In this document: positions 49,261 through 61,007 of the stretch, one piece after another
How positions within the stretch are numbered: position 1 is the stretch's first letter
Layout of the letters: each line of letters starts with the position of its first letter
From: Deuterostichococcus epilithicus
Taxonomy: Eukaryota; Chlorophyta; Trebouxiophyceae; Prasiolales; Stichococcaceae
Direction: 5' to 3'
Length of the DNA stretch: 64,000 bases
Assembly: GCA_033439295.1 (NCBI GenBank)
Contig: JAVTLE010000004.1
Location: forward strand, 1,054,012-1,118,011
Position numbers and translations under genes: made by a program
The notes under the pieces: generated by a model
Databases searched by the model: none
Told to the model about the DNA's origin: nothing
What the model saw: the letters and a program-made list of their open reading frames with translations, nothing else

Positions 49261-50902
49261 TCACGACGCAGACGTGGCGATCAAGCTGGCGAGCGGCAGC
49301 AGGGGCAACTCTTCTGGCTGTTGATCTTGCTGCTGCTGCTGCTGTCGCGACTGCTGGTCCATTGGCTGCGGCTGCATAACTGGTACGGCCTCTGCCGCTG
49401 CAGAAATCTGCGGCGGTGGCACTGCTGCGTCGCCATGTGCATTGGCAGCGGATCCTGGCCCCGGCACTGCGCACTCCACCAGCGGCGGCGCTCCCGTGAC
49501 CGCGGCAGCCGGGTGCTGAACGCTCTCCTGCACCGGCTCCTTTTCAGGCCCGATGCATGGCAACACCTGCGAACCCGCCACCTGCTCCCCTGCCGGCGCA
49601 GCCGCCGGCAGGTCACTGTCCATGAATGCCGCCTCCGGCTTTGTCAGCGGCAACTGCCCCTGTGGCGGCGGCGCCACCTGGCCCGCAACCGACAGTGGTG
49701 GCCACACATGCCCGAGCTCCAGCACTCCGGCAGGACCTGCCGCTTCAGGCTCGGCAGCCTCTGCGGGCGCATGGAGCGCGGCTGTGACGGCCGGCGGCGC
49801 CGCAGCTGGGGGTACGGCCTCAGAGGCATCGGGCGCATGTGCTGCCGGCGGCGCGCCCGCAGCCTTCGGCTCCGGTGGCGTCGGCGGCATGAGCGACGGC
49901 GGCAGCGGCGGCAGCGCCTTTGCTGGCGTCATGCTGCCATTCTGGGCTGCGATGCCTGACAACGGCGCGCACGCCAGCGGCGTGGCTGGCCAGCCATGCG
50001 CTGACACCGGTGGCGCGCTCGCAGCGCCAGAGCCGGTCATGTGCTCCTGCAATGGCAGGGCGGCACCCGCCATGTGCACGCCATTTGCCATTGGCAGCCC
50101 GTTGGCTGGCGGCCCGGCGGCCGAGGCAGCGGGCTGCACCGGCAGCGGCGGCATGGCAGCAGGCGTCTGCACCGGCAGTGGTGAGGCTGGGCTGATGCCG
50201 TCCTGCTGTCGCCGCTGCTGGTGCTGCTGCTGGGGCGGCGGCAGTTGCACCGGCGGCGGCTGCGACCACGCCTGCTGTTGCTGCGGGCCGCCGCCGCCGA
50301 TCGCCTGTGCGTTGGCGTGGTATGCTGCCTCAACCTACATCGCAAGCGAGGTACTGGTCTCAGCACCGCAGACGTGATGCCGCCTGGTGTCGCCGTTCAG
50401 ACGCAGCGCAGCTGCCGCCGCCTTAAGGAGCCCTGCGGCGCCGGCCACTCTTTGTCAAACATGACAGGTGATGCACTGTCCGATGGCGCCACTCCTCCAC
50501 TGTGCCCAACTCGGTTCCGCGCCCAGAAGAGGATGCAAAGTGCGTACCTGAGCCGTGTGCGCCGACCACAGCATGGATGCCATCTGCTGCAGCGCCGCAG
50601 GTGGTAATGGTGGTCCGCCGGCGTCGCCGCCGGGCTGCTGCTGCGGCTGCTGCTGCGAGTGCGGCTGGCCGCCGCCCATCGACGGCAGCGAGCTGATTGA
50701 GGACAGCGAGCTCATCGAATGCAGGGAGCCGACCGCTGGCATAGCCGCCGGCAGCGGCGCCATTGGCAGGGACATACCCGCTGGCAGGCCACCGATTGGC
50801 AAGATGCCAGGCGGCAGGCACTGCGGCATCGCCGACAGCGCCGCCTGCAGCGCCGCGGGGCTCGACAGCGCCTGCAAAATTGCCGGCGTCAGTGCAAGGG
50901 TG

Positions 50903-50959
<57 letters not shown>

Positions 50960-53900
50960 GGCGGCGGCGGCGGCGGCGGCGCAAAGGGCTGCGGCAGCTG
51001 CGGCGCCGCCATGCCGCCCGGCTGGGGGTGCAGGAACTGCCGTGGCAGCGAGAAGCTGGCGGCATGCTGCAGCGCCGGCGGCGGGGCAAGCTGCAGCGGC
51101 ACCGAGCTGGCGCACCCCCCCGCCTGGTGAGCCATCAGCGCCTGGCCACTGCCGCCGTTCGCTGAAAGCGGCGCGGCGGAGAGCGGCGGCAGCGCCGGCG
51201 GCAGCAGTGCTGGCGTGCGAGGCTGCGCGCCGCCATTCGGGCCGCCGCTACTACTCTGCTGGTGCGGCTGCCGCTGCTGGGCTGCCTGCTGTGCTGTCTG
51301 CTGGCAGGCGGGAGCACCGCCAGGCGGCCCCGCGGCGTCATCCCCTTCAGAGGCCTCGCCGGCCGGCGGCCCAGGGTCCAGCGCCCGGCAGAAGGCCGCG
51401 GCGGCGGCCGCCTGCTGCTCTGGCGGCAGCGCATTGCCCTCGGCATCGTGCTCCCACACCCACGAGAAGGCCGGCTGCCTGTAACACGCAAGGACTCTGA
51501 CGTCAGGGCCTGCGAAGGTGTTTGAGTGAACCTCCTGCGTGCAATTGCGCCTGCCGCCTCCATGTTGGCCGCCTTTCATGTATACTGCTGGGCTCAAGGC
51601 GTCCTGCTTTGCGATCGGGAGTGGAAAGCTGAGGTGTCGGCCGCAGCAGACATGCGGCTCTCCCGTGGCACATTTCAGGCTTCCACATGCTGGCACACAG
51701 CAGAGAAAGAGTAAATCCATGGGAGGGCCACGCACCGCTTGCGGCCCAGATAGCTCTTCTTGATGAGGTTGGCGGACGATAGGATGGACCCGATGTCGTA
51801 CAGCCGCCGTTCCACCGTCACCTGTGCGCACGAGAAAGCAACCCTTGTCAAGCCCTGCAGCTTGTGCGAAAGGCTGCGCATGATCCAAGTGCATAATGTA
51901 TATCGGCCCCATGACCCACCCTCGCGGCTGCGGCGGCCGCACGGCGGTCTGGCGCATGAGAAGCACACCAAGCCTGACTGGGGGTGCTCGGTGCAGGCGA
52001 TTGGCTCCCCACACCGTGCCGCCAGCACACGAGCCAAAAAGAGTCAATCCTCTCGACGGAGCTCACCTGCGTCTGGGCGCGCTTGGCCTCCGGCACATCG
52101 CCCATGAGCTGGTGCGCCGCCTCCGCCAGCGAGATTGGCCCCGTCTGCGCAGCATGAAAAGAGGGTACATGTCAGCTTGGCTGGTCAAGCGACTTGGTCT
52201 TGGCGCGACCTGGACAGTGGAGACACATTGTCGCCATCAACTGCTTCGCGCAGCCAGCACATTCAGATGGGCAGCGTTTTCGCAGTCTTCTTGAATAGAA
52301 TGACGCAGTCACCGCCCGGGCAGCTTCTTGTGGAGTACCCAGCTGCGAGATGGCGCGACCCACCGGCTTCGTCAGCAGCAGCCGCACGAATTTGCGTGTG
52401 TACAGCCACAGCGAGTGTGAGGTCTTCTCGCTGCTGCCGCCGCCGCCGCTGCCACCCTCCTCGCCACCTGAGGTGGCAGACAGGCCCCCGGCAGCAGCAG
52501 CCGCTGCGGCGCTGGCGGCGGTGGCAGAGCCGGGGCGGCTGGACGGAGTGCCGGATTTGCGCATGCGGCTCTCCACCGCCATGCCTGCAGTGGATGGATA
52601 GGAGTAAGATGAAAAGCCCCAGACTGCCAGCTGCAACCAGGCTGACAGAAGGATGCCTGGGTGACATCTGCACTTGCAGAGGAGCGTTTGCGTTGTGGAT
52701 ATCTCCTGTCTGCAGCGTACACACCATCAAACACCGCGACGTTGCCTCAAGGGTCTCGCCAAAGCGGATCCTTGCGATTCCTGCGGTTCCGGTGCATGTG
52801 GGACAGAGTAGTTTCAACAGAGGTGGCCCCACCTTGGTCCTCCTCCTTCACAAGCCGCTGCAGCAGGGCGGGCAGGTGCGCCATGCCCTTCCACACATAG
52901 GTCAGCTTGCTGGTGCGCGACACCACCTGCGGTAGCATCATTGGGCTCTCGGCAGGGCACTGACGACAGCAGGCACGCGAGCACATCCGTGGCGTCGTGC
53001 TTGCGACACGTGCATCCAGGGCTCCAAGCACCGTTGCTGCGCCGCAGCACATCGCAGCCTGCATGATGCGCAGCGTGCCTTCAAACTGCATGAAGAGATG
53101 TAGGGCTTTCAGCTTTCAACCTCACAGCAGGGTCGTGACGTTCGCCCACCTCCACCGCCTCCATGACGTTGATGATGTCGTACAGGCGGCGGCGCGGCAC
53201 GCCCAGCTGCGCGGCGACGTTGTTGAGCATGATCTCGGCGGGCGAGCTGCCGGGGCCCAGGTGCCCGAACTTGCGGATGAAGCGGTCGCACAGCATCATG
53301 AGCTCCGACTTGCACGCAGGGTGCGCCGCCGAGATGCGGCGCCCTGCAGCTCACAGGGATTGACGGTCACAGCAGGTGAGGCAGCCAGAGAGGCGGCGGG
53401 GCGCGGCCGCCACACGCCACATGCTGCCTGAAAGTCACCAAGCTTCCTCACTTGCGGCCGGAGCGCCGCTGATGCAGGTCCGACCCTTGGCCTCAAGGCA
53501 GCCATGCAGCGTGTGTACAGTTGCAGATGGCGGTCCAGGCGGAAAAGGGAAAAGGGGGTGCGGAGAGGCATCAAGCCGCACGCACCACACTTGCAGCGGC
53601 CCTCGACCGGCGGCACCGTGATGCGCAGCAGCCGAACCGGGCCGCGTTGCTGGCCCGCCGCCTGCTGGCCGCCGCCGCCATGCGCCGCCGCCACGCCGTT
53701 CTCCGCATGATCTGGCGGCTCCCAGAAGGGGCGCTTGACCTCGGCCGAAGCCGCCTGCTGCTGTTGCGCCTCAGGCGCCGCCAGCTGTGCGCGCCCGTTG
53801 GCGACGCCCACCTCCGCCGCCCCCGAAGCCTTGCCGCGGCGGCCGCCGGGCGGGTTCCAGTGACGCTGCGCCTGTGCGTGCACGCCGGCGCTGCGTCAGC

Positions 53901-55021
53901 TATCGGGGAACGGATGTGGGGGCGCTGGCGTACTGCTCTCGAGCAGCGAGTTCCCGGTCGTTTTGATGCCTGACGCAAACTCCAACCACCGCATCCCAAC
54001 AGCTCCTCCACTGTGCAAAGTCCCAGTTGGCTCTGTGTAGTCTTTGCCTTTTCAGAACCATGGTCAGGCCCTTTGCACGACTCGAAGGGCACAGACTCCG
54101 GAAACCTCAGGGAGCAGGGCACCTGGTGCACGAGGCTCAGCGTCTCGTCAAAGCCGTCGGTGGGCGCCACGGGGCCCGCCAGGCGGCTGCGCTGTGTGGG
54201 GCCCTCCTCCACCGCCGGCCACAGCGGCGCCGTGCCCTTGGCTGTGCGCGGCGCCGGGATCGGCGGCAGCTGCGCCGGCGTGTCCGCTCCGACGTCCAGC
54301 GCCTCGTCGTCGCTGGGCGCCTTGTCAGACGCGGCGGCGGCAGCGATGGTCGCCGCGGCGGCCACAGCGGTCCGCCGCTTGCGGGACGGGTGCCGCTGCG
54401 GCGGCGGCGCCGCGTGCCGCTGCCGCGCCGGCGGCGGGCTGTCCGAGTCCTCCCTGCTGCCCCAATCGCGGTCCTGGGCGGCGGAGGCGCGCCGCTGGAG
54501 GCCGTTCCGGCCACCGCGGGTGCCGGACGCCGCGCTGCGGGCCGATTTTGGGCGCCGAGCGCTGCCACCGCCGCGGTGCTGGGGGCTGCCCGCGGAGGAG
54601 GACGGCGGCGAGTCCGTGCGCGCGGTGATGAGCTCGCCCATGCCCAGCAGCAGCTCTGCCACCGCCTGATCGTCGGGCGCCGCCGCCGCCGCCCGCTTGC
54701 CGCCGCTGGTGCGGATCGGGCGGCCGCGGAACTGCACCGCCGCCGCCGCCGCGCGGCGCCGGCAGAGTCGCCGCCGTCGCCNGCATCGCTGCTGCCGCCG
54801 TCCGACCGGGCATAGCGGGAAGAGCGGACGCGGCGCGGGATGCGCAGCGGGGCGCCAAACACCGCTGCAGCACCCCATTCCGCCTTCCGCTTCTGCCCGA
54901 TGAGCGCTGGGTTGCCGCTCAGCAGTGCTGCCTCATCCTCCGGGTCCACGCCGTCCTCGTACCTGCTGTTCGCGCGGCGCTCGCGCTGCGGGCGGCGCGG
55001 CGGCGGCGCGGGCAGTGGCAT
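49261..55021 (-). CDS. Atypical E2F transcription factor (two DNA-binding domains)
   Basis: Cell-cycle transcription factor of the E2F7/8 (plant DEL) type, which binds DNA without a DP partner. First DNA-binding domain: ELMMLCDRFIRKFGHLGPGS, NNVAAQLGVPRRRLYDIINV (53160-53310) and SRTSKLTYVWKGM (52890-52920). Second: HSLWLYTRKFVRLLLTKP (52365-52420), GPISLAEAAHQLMGD (about 52100-52140) and VERRLYDIGSILSSANLIKK (51750-51820), then the typical PAFSWVW (about 51460-51480). The C-terminal half is Gln/Pro/Ala-rich with an 18-Gln run and ends at stop 49261-49263. The start at 55021 gives PLPAPPPRRPQRERRANSRY. An N at 54782 coincides with a frame change between the N-terminal segment and the frame reading ELLLGMGELITARTD, probably a sequencing ambiguity. 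The exon just before the C-terminal part (near 50350-50460) is unresolved. Confidence 0.9.
50905..50958 (-). repeat. Pure (CAG)18 tract coding poly-Gln in E2F
   Basis: Eighteen CTG on the plus strand, read as CAG/Gln on the gene strand. It follows a poly-Pro run coded by GCC/GGC-type repeats. Same unit and same length as the tract in the RNA-binding gene at 23577. Confidence 0.92.
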
Positions 55022-56404
55022 GGCGGCCCCCGGAGCCGGTCACCCTTCGGCACAGGAAGGGGTATCAGGGGCAGGAAGACATGATGGGCGGCTGCCTCCG
55101 CGGTTCATTTGACATACATGGCACACTCTCTCATGCTCTGGTCTGACCAAGTCGCAGCTGAGCGGGCCACCACGGTGCTGCCTACAGGAGGACTGCAGTG
55201 TTTGCCGTACCACAACAGCCGACGACACACTTCGAATGCGGCGAACCGGATACGAAACGGCCAAGCTTGGCTGACGCCGAAAAGTGGTTGTACACACGCG
55301 CTGTATGGGCGTTCCGGCAGGAAGGATATTGCCACTTGCGCATGCGAAGCGGCGGCATTGCGCTAAGCACCGGCCGTTCATGAGCTTGGGCAAGACTTGA
55401 AATGAAATCCCTGTCGTCTTTCGCCGGATGCCTGCCTCGCTCCGGTGTGGTGCTCGCAGGAGCCGATGTGACGCAGAGGCGCGCCCTGTGATCCTGTTTG
55501 CTGCTGGAGCGTTCGCGCGTCTTGGTCGCCTCAGCTGGCCGCATATCTTCACTCGAGCAGCCCAGCGGGCGCGAGGCGCGGGGGGCACCCGATCGCGTCG
55601 CAAGCCAGTCGTCGTGAAAAGCACGAAAGAGATAAGGACAAGGTTCGTTCTTACCGCAACAAGAGCCGGTGGAGGCCCCGACCACCGCCTAGCAGTTCTA
55701 GCAACACTCGCTCCTCATCGCCGCGCCCCCGCGACGGGTTGCCACGCCCAGGCTGACGGTCGGCCTCACTCGAAGCCGCCGACAGACTCGCAACGCGGCT
55801 GACGAGGGCCCTCGCATGCAGGCGCGCAGGAGAGCGACCCGTGTTCGAAGAAAACGTACTGGTGCACTCAAAAGTAAGCCGTCGGCCGCCAGGTTCGAGT
55901 TCACCTGGCAAACTGAGGCGCGCGCACATGCATGTGCTCTCAGGTCTGACGCATCCCACATTCCCATATCGGAGGTGAGAGAATCACGCACGAGTCGGGG
56001 GAAGTAGCAGCAAAGTCATGCTGTGCCTGCTGCGCTTCGGTCTCGTCGCACACCGATTGCACACACTCTTACCAGCGAGTGTTGTTCCCGTACAGACTGC
56101 ATCATCAGAGTGTGCTGGTGGAAGCGTTGGTGTATGTTGAAAGGCCTGCAGAATTGAAGCTCGAAACTGGGATTGCGTGTTGCTGGAACACGTCTCCTGT
56201 CGTTTCCCAACCACGCTTAGTTGGGAAACACGATACCACAACAACTAACACAACATCACACGAACATGGTGCGAGCGAGACTGGGCTGGATGTGCGCTGT
56301 CATGCACCTGCACCTGCAAGTGCGTATGGCCTCCGCGCTGCCGGGCGCTCTGATGCACGAAGCGCTGCACTGGCATCGCGTGTCCTGCTGATGAGCAATT
56401 TGTC
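55022..56404. other. Divergent promoter region of E2F and RAD51B
   Basis: About 1.4 kb between two divergent genes. It contains a perfect 10-base-pair hairpin (see 56202-56229). Open frames are present on both strands, but none has a recognisable domain or splice-consistent structure. Confidence 0.5.
56202..56229. promoter_or_regulatory. Perfect inverted repeat upstream of RAD51B
   Basis: GTTTCCCAAC, an 8-base loop, then GTTGGGAAAC: a perfect 10-base stem about 175 bases before the RAD51B start. It contains TTTCCC, the left half of an E2F site, but lacks the CGC half. A protein-binding or structural role is speculative. Confidence 0.5.
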
Positions 56405-59140
56405 ATGGCGCAGGCATCGTTGCCGCTGCAGCAAGCGGGCTTTGCTCCGGAGCTGCTCCAGCGGCTGGCCACCAAGCAGATGCGCACGGCGCAAGACGTG
56501 CTGTCTGCCCTGCCCGTGGACCTCATGGAGATTCTGGACCGACCGCAGCCCGTGATTGAGGCGCTGCTGCGCGCGGTCGCCGCCGCTGCCCTGCCGCCGC
56601 CCGTCACGGTGCGGTGTTTGTTCAGTAACCGGGAATTATACTGGTGCACCCACGGCGTCGTTGTGATTGTCAGCACATATGATTAGCCGCTTGCAGAAAT
56701 GGGTTGACTCAATTCACTCATATATGTCAGATCACTCAGATTACCAGCCTGCTGCTGATCTTGGGTGAACTGCACAGGCGCTCGACTTGCTGCGAATGAG
56801 CCAGTCGCGCATGTCGCACCTGGCAATGCAGCTGGAGGTGCGAGCCGCTCGCGTGTCCTGTAGAGCCCACCAGATGTGCAGATGGAAGTCTGGCCATGTG
56901 TTTTCACCACGTTTGTGTGCCGGTGGTGAGGCGCATCTCGAAACCCACCTAGGTCACCTAGGTCATGGTGCTCCTTCCGTGGCTGCTCGACCACTGCATC
57001 ATCTTTCTGCCCATTGTCAGACATCACCTCCTAGGCAGTGTATTTTACGCAACGTGCCGCCGGCCTGCAACACACTTGACGTGCCTCATACTTTGTGCAG
57101 GGACTGGACAAGCTGTTGCGGGGCGGCATCGCAGCGGGCGGCGTCACGGAGCTCGTTGGCCCAGCTGGCGTCGGCAAAACGCAGCTGTGCCTGCAGTTGA
57201 CGGCTATCGCCGCCACGCTCGGGCACGGGCAGCTCGGCGCTCAGGTGCACAGCAAAGAACCGCAGGGCGCCTGAGAAAGACATGGCGTTGTCTGGACATT
57301 GGTGCACAGTCCTTGTGCTTGGGATGTTGCAACCATCTCACGGTATTCGCATTGAGGGTACAAGTGAACTTGGTGCAAACCCTGGGCAACCAGAGCTCAC
57401 TCCTGCTGTTTGGGCACAGCCTGGCCTGGTCTGCTACATAGACACAGAGCGCCGCTTCAGGTGGGTGTCCCGGAATGGGCCATCCCCAGGCTGCATCGGA
57501 TTGCGCGTCGCACACAATGGAGTGTCATACTGTCTCGGGACGATGCTGTTCTGCGCGTGTGACAATGCCTCTTACGAATGAACAAGGCGGCACCCTGACG
57601 TCTTGGCCCCTGCAGCGCAAAGCGCGTGAGAGACATTGCCAGCGAGCGCTTTCCAGATGTGTACCCCACGCCCGCCAGCCTGGCGACACTGCTGTCGCGC
57701 ATCCATGTGTCCACACCAGATTCCAGCGCCAACCTGCTGCAGCAGCTGCAGGTGCGGTGGCCCTTCATTCAGCTGCCTGCGCACCGTTTCACGACCAGGT
57801 CAACATGCTGCGGCCCAAAATCCCTACACCCTCAATTACCGCACAGAGAGCTGGGCCGGCCTGCAGCGCCGTTTGCGCGGCTGCCGGATGCCTGGCTTGC
57901 TGCTGCTGGGCTCATCACCAGCACATCTGGACGTGCACATTTGAACTCTGCGACCTCTAACGAAGTCGAGCACTTCGATCGCGAGCTTGTTGTGTCTGTT
58001 AAACAGGAGCTGGAAGGGGGAGCGGCGCAGCAGAACAACGTCAGACTAGTCGTCATCGACAGCATTGCGGCGCTCGTCAAGAAGGAGGACCGCATCACAG
58101 CCCGCCAGCAGGATCTGGGTGGGTCCGCCGTCAATTCCCGTGGGAAGCCTCCAGTCGCTGTCCCACGAGAAGTGATCCGTCGCTCGTGTCTCCGTGGCAC
58201 CACTGTGTCTCTGTGCCAACCGCCGGTCATGATTGCATCGTATCTGCCCGCGACACCTGGCCCATGCTGTGAGCAGGTCTGCAGGCCGCGGCTCTCAAGA
58301 GCCTGGCAGAAAAGTGCCGAATACCAGTGGTCCTCACAAACCAGGTGCGTGGGCCAGACGCCATGCAAGCAGGACCGGTTCCGCTCTTGCCATGGTAGTG
58401 TTTTGAGGGGAAGGTGCATACGCGATGTGGCGCAGGTTTTAGGACTTGATTCCTTGACAGCTAAGCGAAATTCAAAAGGCCTTAGTGACCTATACACGTC
58501 AGCACTTGAATGCACAGGTCACGACGGTGTTCCGCGCTCCAAGACATGACTTTGACACCTTGGCGCACCCGCCTGCTGGCGGACAGCTGTCTGCGGCCCT
58601 GGGGCCGCAGTGGGCACATGCTGTGAACACTCGGTGCGACAGACTGTGAAGCTCTGTGATGCTGTGCAGGGCAAGGCGCCTGGTCGCTGCAATGTCATGT
58701 ATTGACGCTTTATGCTGCTGTCTTTGAGACACGATAGGGAGGCGCTGCTGGCAATGCCGGATCGACAGCGTACGAATTCCAACCATTTCTACCACAAATC
58801 ATACCTGGCCTGTGTCCTACAGGCTGGTTCTTGAGGGCATCAATGGTGTGCGGTGGATCAAGGTGAGAGAGTGTGGGGCCCTTGCTTTGTTTGTGGTTTC
58901 CAGAATGCAGTAATCAAAACAACGAAGGATCACTAATTCGTCAAACCATTTACAAAATGTATATCGGCTTTTGATACTCCTAACGCATCGATGCAGGTGG
59001 CAAAGAGCCCGGTCGCGCCAATGACCAGCTTTGCGTACGAGGTCGGCACCAGCGGGCTGCAGCTGTTGGACCGAGAACCCATGCCCATGATCGCTCTCGG
59101 CGGCTCGCTGGCGCTCCCTGTATCGAATGTTATGTTTTAA
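56405..59140 (+). CDS. RAD51B: RAD51B recombinase paralogue, complete
   Basis: DNA-repair ATPase of the RecA/RAD51 family, in the BCDX2 complex in animals and plants. Exon 1 (from 56405) gives an N-terminal helix-hairpin region: PLQQAGFAPELLQRLATKQM then TAQDVLSALPVDLMEI. The core begins GLDKLLRGGIAAGGVTELVG with Walker A GPAGVGKTQ (about 57150-57185). Next come VCYIDTERRF and AKRVRDIASERFPDVY. Walker B is VRLVVIDSIAALVKKE (about 58040-58085), followed by ALKSLAEKCRIPVVLTNQ (58290-58343). The C-terminal part has ALGPQWAHAVNTRL, then VAKSPVAPMTSFAYEVG (about 58998-59048), ending SNVMF at TAA 59138-59140. Gene-specific signatures (SPVAPMTSFAYE, WAHAVNTR) favour RAD51B over XRCC2, XRCC3 or RAD51C. 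All checked splice phases agree. Confidence 0.93.
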
Positions 59141-59143
59141 AAA

Positions 59144-59178
59144 CCGAACCGACGGGTGCAGACAGACAGTCGGTTCAG
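59144..59178. other. Hairpin just after the RAD51B stop
   Basis: AACCGAC (59147-59153) pairs with GTCGGTT (59169-59175), and three more positions extend the stem with one mismatch. It lies a few bases past the stop codon, in the 3' UTR. Function unknown. Confidence 0.5.
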
Positions 59179-59335
59179 TCGGACTTGCCGAAACAACTTT
59201 CGTTTCTTTTGGCCAAGCAATCATTAGCTGTTCAGTACTACACGAGTTTGCAGAGTGCATCTGCAAACATAGTACATACCTTCTCAGTTGATCTTGTGGC
59301 ATGGGGCCGCACTCTCACGATCTACGGTCTAAGAG

Positions 59336-59870
59336 CTACTGCTGCTCATTCTGCCTGGCGCCCTGCCGCTCGATCAGCCAAGACGTCAGGAAGAAGATCG
59401 CGATGCAGATGAAGAATGGTGGGCTCCAAATGCCGCCTTCCCAGGGCGCCACCCACCGCTCTGCGAGCGTCTCGGCCTGCGATGCACGAGATGGTGCGAT
59501 CATGTCGGAATTGTGACCCGATGACATGACAACATGACGAGCGGACTGGTCAGCCGCGCACCCTGTTTGTTGGGTTCTTTGACACAGCGGCCTCTGGCGT
59601 GCCAACCGAGATATCTGCGAGCGACAGCCTGATCGGCTGCCTGAGGTGTTGCATGCTGTCCCTCAGGGCTGGAGCAGAGGGTATGCTGGTGTAGGCCGCT
59701 CTAGTACAGAGTCTGGGTGTGCGCCCGCTGTGAGGCTGCCGCTGCATGACCGAGGCTGCCGCAGGCTCCGGTCGACCGAGAAATTGGCTGACCTGCCAAG
59801 CGCCTGCCATGACCGATGAGCCACAGAGCTTTCGAAATCTGGAGCCCGCAGGGGAGGCGCTGCCTTGCAC
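59336..59870 (-). CDS. Small single-span membrane protein, probably organellar
   Basis: Two exons in phase 0 give about 149 residues. Exon 1 (59870-59562) encodes an Arg/Ser/Ala-rich leader resembling an organelle transit peptide and ends VGTPEAAVSKNPTNR at donor GTGCGC. Exon 2 (59476-59336), after acceptor CATCGCAG, encodes AETLAERWVAPWEGGIWSPP and one strong membrane span (FFICIAIFFLTSWLIE), then a polar tail RQGARQNEQQ. The size and layout resemble small accessory subunits of photosynthetic or respiratory complexes, but no family was recognised. A later Met (59810) could be the true start. It sits convergent to RAD51B. Confidence 0.55.
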
Positions 59871-60326
59871 CGCAGGGCCTGGCGCCGGGTTAGAAGTTCA
59901 GCAGCGACCTGTTGCGTCAACGAAACCTGAGTGCAGCGGCGGGCAACTGCAATGTGACAGACCCGAATGAGAGCAGGCGTGCAATGTGCGGCCTCACGGT
60001 GTCACGATGTGCGAATTCGACGCCACAGCCGAGGTGGCGAGCCGTCTGCCCCCTGATGCGTTTCCGGAACGTCATGGCACTCAACGGCACGGGAGTTCGT
60101 GTTGACGACCGTATGAACTCGTTCAGAGTGTGATCACGAACTGACAAGCTGCGCCACACGCGCGTTGTCGTCACATACTGTGACTTGACTGCATCGTCGT
60201 CACTTACTGTGACCTGATCATTTGACTGCATCTCGAGGTGCAGCCACAGGGCCATTGTCTATTCTGCGGATACAGAGGCGCAGGAGTTGGCTCCAATCAA
60301 CATTTAGGGTTTGGCATATCGCGTCC
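59871..60326. other. Divergent promoter region with twin palindromes
   Basis: About 450 bases between the small membrane-protein gene (minus) and the BolA gene (plus). Besides the twin palindromes at 60170-60213 it holds one TTTAGGG unit near 60304. No gene recognised. Confidence 0.5.
60170..60213. promoter_or_regulatory. Tandem pair of GTCAC...GTGAC palindromes
   Basis: GTCACATACTGTGAC (60170-60184) and GTCACTTACTGTGAC (60199-60213) are near-identical dyads spaced 29 bases apart, and the sequence before each (CGTCGTC or TTGTCGTC) is shared too. They lie about 115-155 bases before the BolA start codon. The layout is that of paired sites for a dimeric regulator. The factor is unknown. Confidence 0.55.
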
Positions 60327-61007
60327 ATGGTGACGGCCGATGAAGTTGAGACAAAGCTGCGGGCGGCTCTCGACGCATCCGACGTGGTGCGCATGCTCTC
60401 AGTCGTTGCTGGATCACATGCGTGTACCGTCAAATGTCAATGTGATCGAACTGTATGCATGCTACCCAATTTCCAACATATGTGCTCTTACTGCAACTCA
60501 CGGCTTTTGCTGCAGACGGTTTTGGATAACTCAGGCGGGTGCGCCAAGCCGCTGCTTTCAAATCAAAAGCAAGGCTCCGCAGTCAACACGTTGAAGAAGA
60601 TGTGATGAAATCTGGTGGATGCTATGCGTGAAGTTATATGTCATCCCACTGCAATCTGGTATTTGCCGCAGGTGCGGGACGGCATTCACAGTGGCAATCA
60701 TCAGCCCGCAATTCGAGGGCAAGAAGCTATTGCACAGGCACAAGCTGGTGCGTGCACTCCTCCCTGTGCAAAGTCTGACCTGCAGGCTGCTGAGTGGTGT
60801 ACCTGCTTGCCCAAGGTTGCTGGTGTGATCAGGCAGCATGGCGCCAATGATTGCAGAGGCAGCGATGCAGAGGTAGCGGAGGGTGTCCTGTGTGTATGAG
60901 AGCAGGTGAACGCCGCGCTGGAAGAGGAGCTGAAGTCAATTCATGCTCTGTCCATCAAGCGTGTCTGGACGCCTGCGCAGCAGCAGGCTGCAGCAGCGAG
61001 CACATGA
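60327..61007 (+). CDS. BolA-family protein
   Basis: Four exons (60327-60386, 60516-60538, 60672-60747, 60906-61007) join in phase to give 86 residues: MVTADEVETKLRAALDASDV, TVLDNSGGCG, FTVAIISPQFEGKKLLHRHK, LVNAALEEELKSIHALSIKR and a short tail. BolA proteins pair with monothiol glutaredoxins to bind or transfer [2Fe-2S] clusters. The conserved Cys of GGCG and the invariant His of the HRHKLVN motif are both present. The length fits a cytosolic BolA2-type protein without a transit peptide. The start is supported by the position of the BolA helix. Confidence 0.93.

Noticed and set aside
50455-52047. 530-codon minus-strand open frame
   Set aside because: It is the large E2F exon plus chance read-through of the intron and upstream sequence, not a separate gene.
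56202-56229. Hairpin as a true E2F-binding site
   Set aside because: The E2F consensus needs a CGC half, which is absent; only TTTCCC is present.
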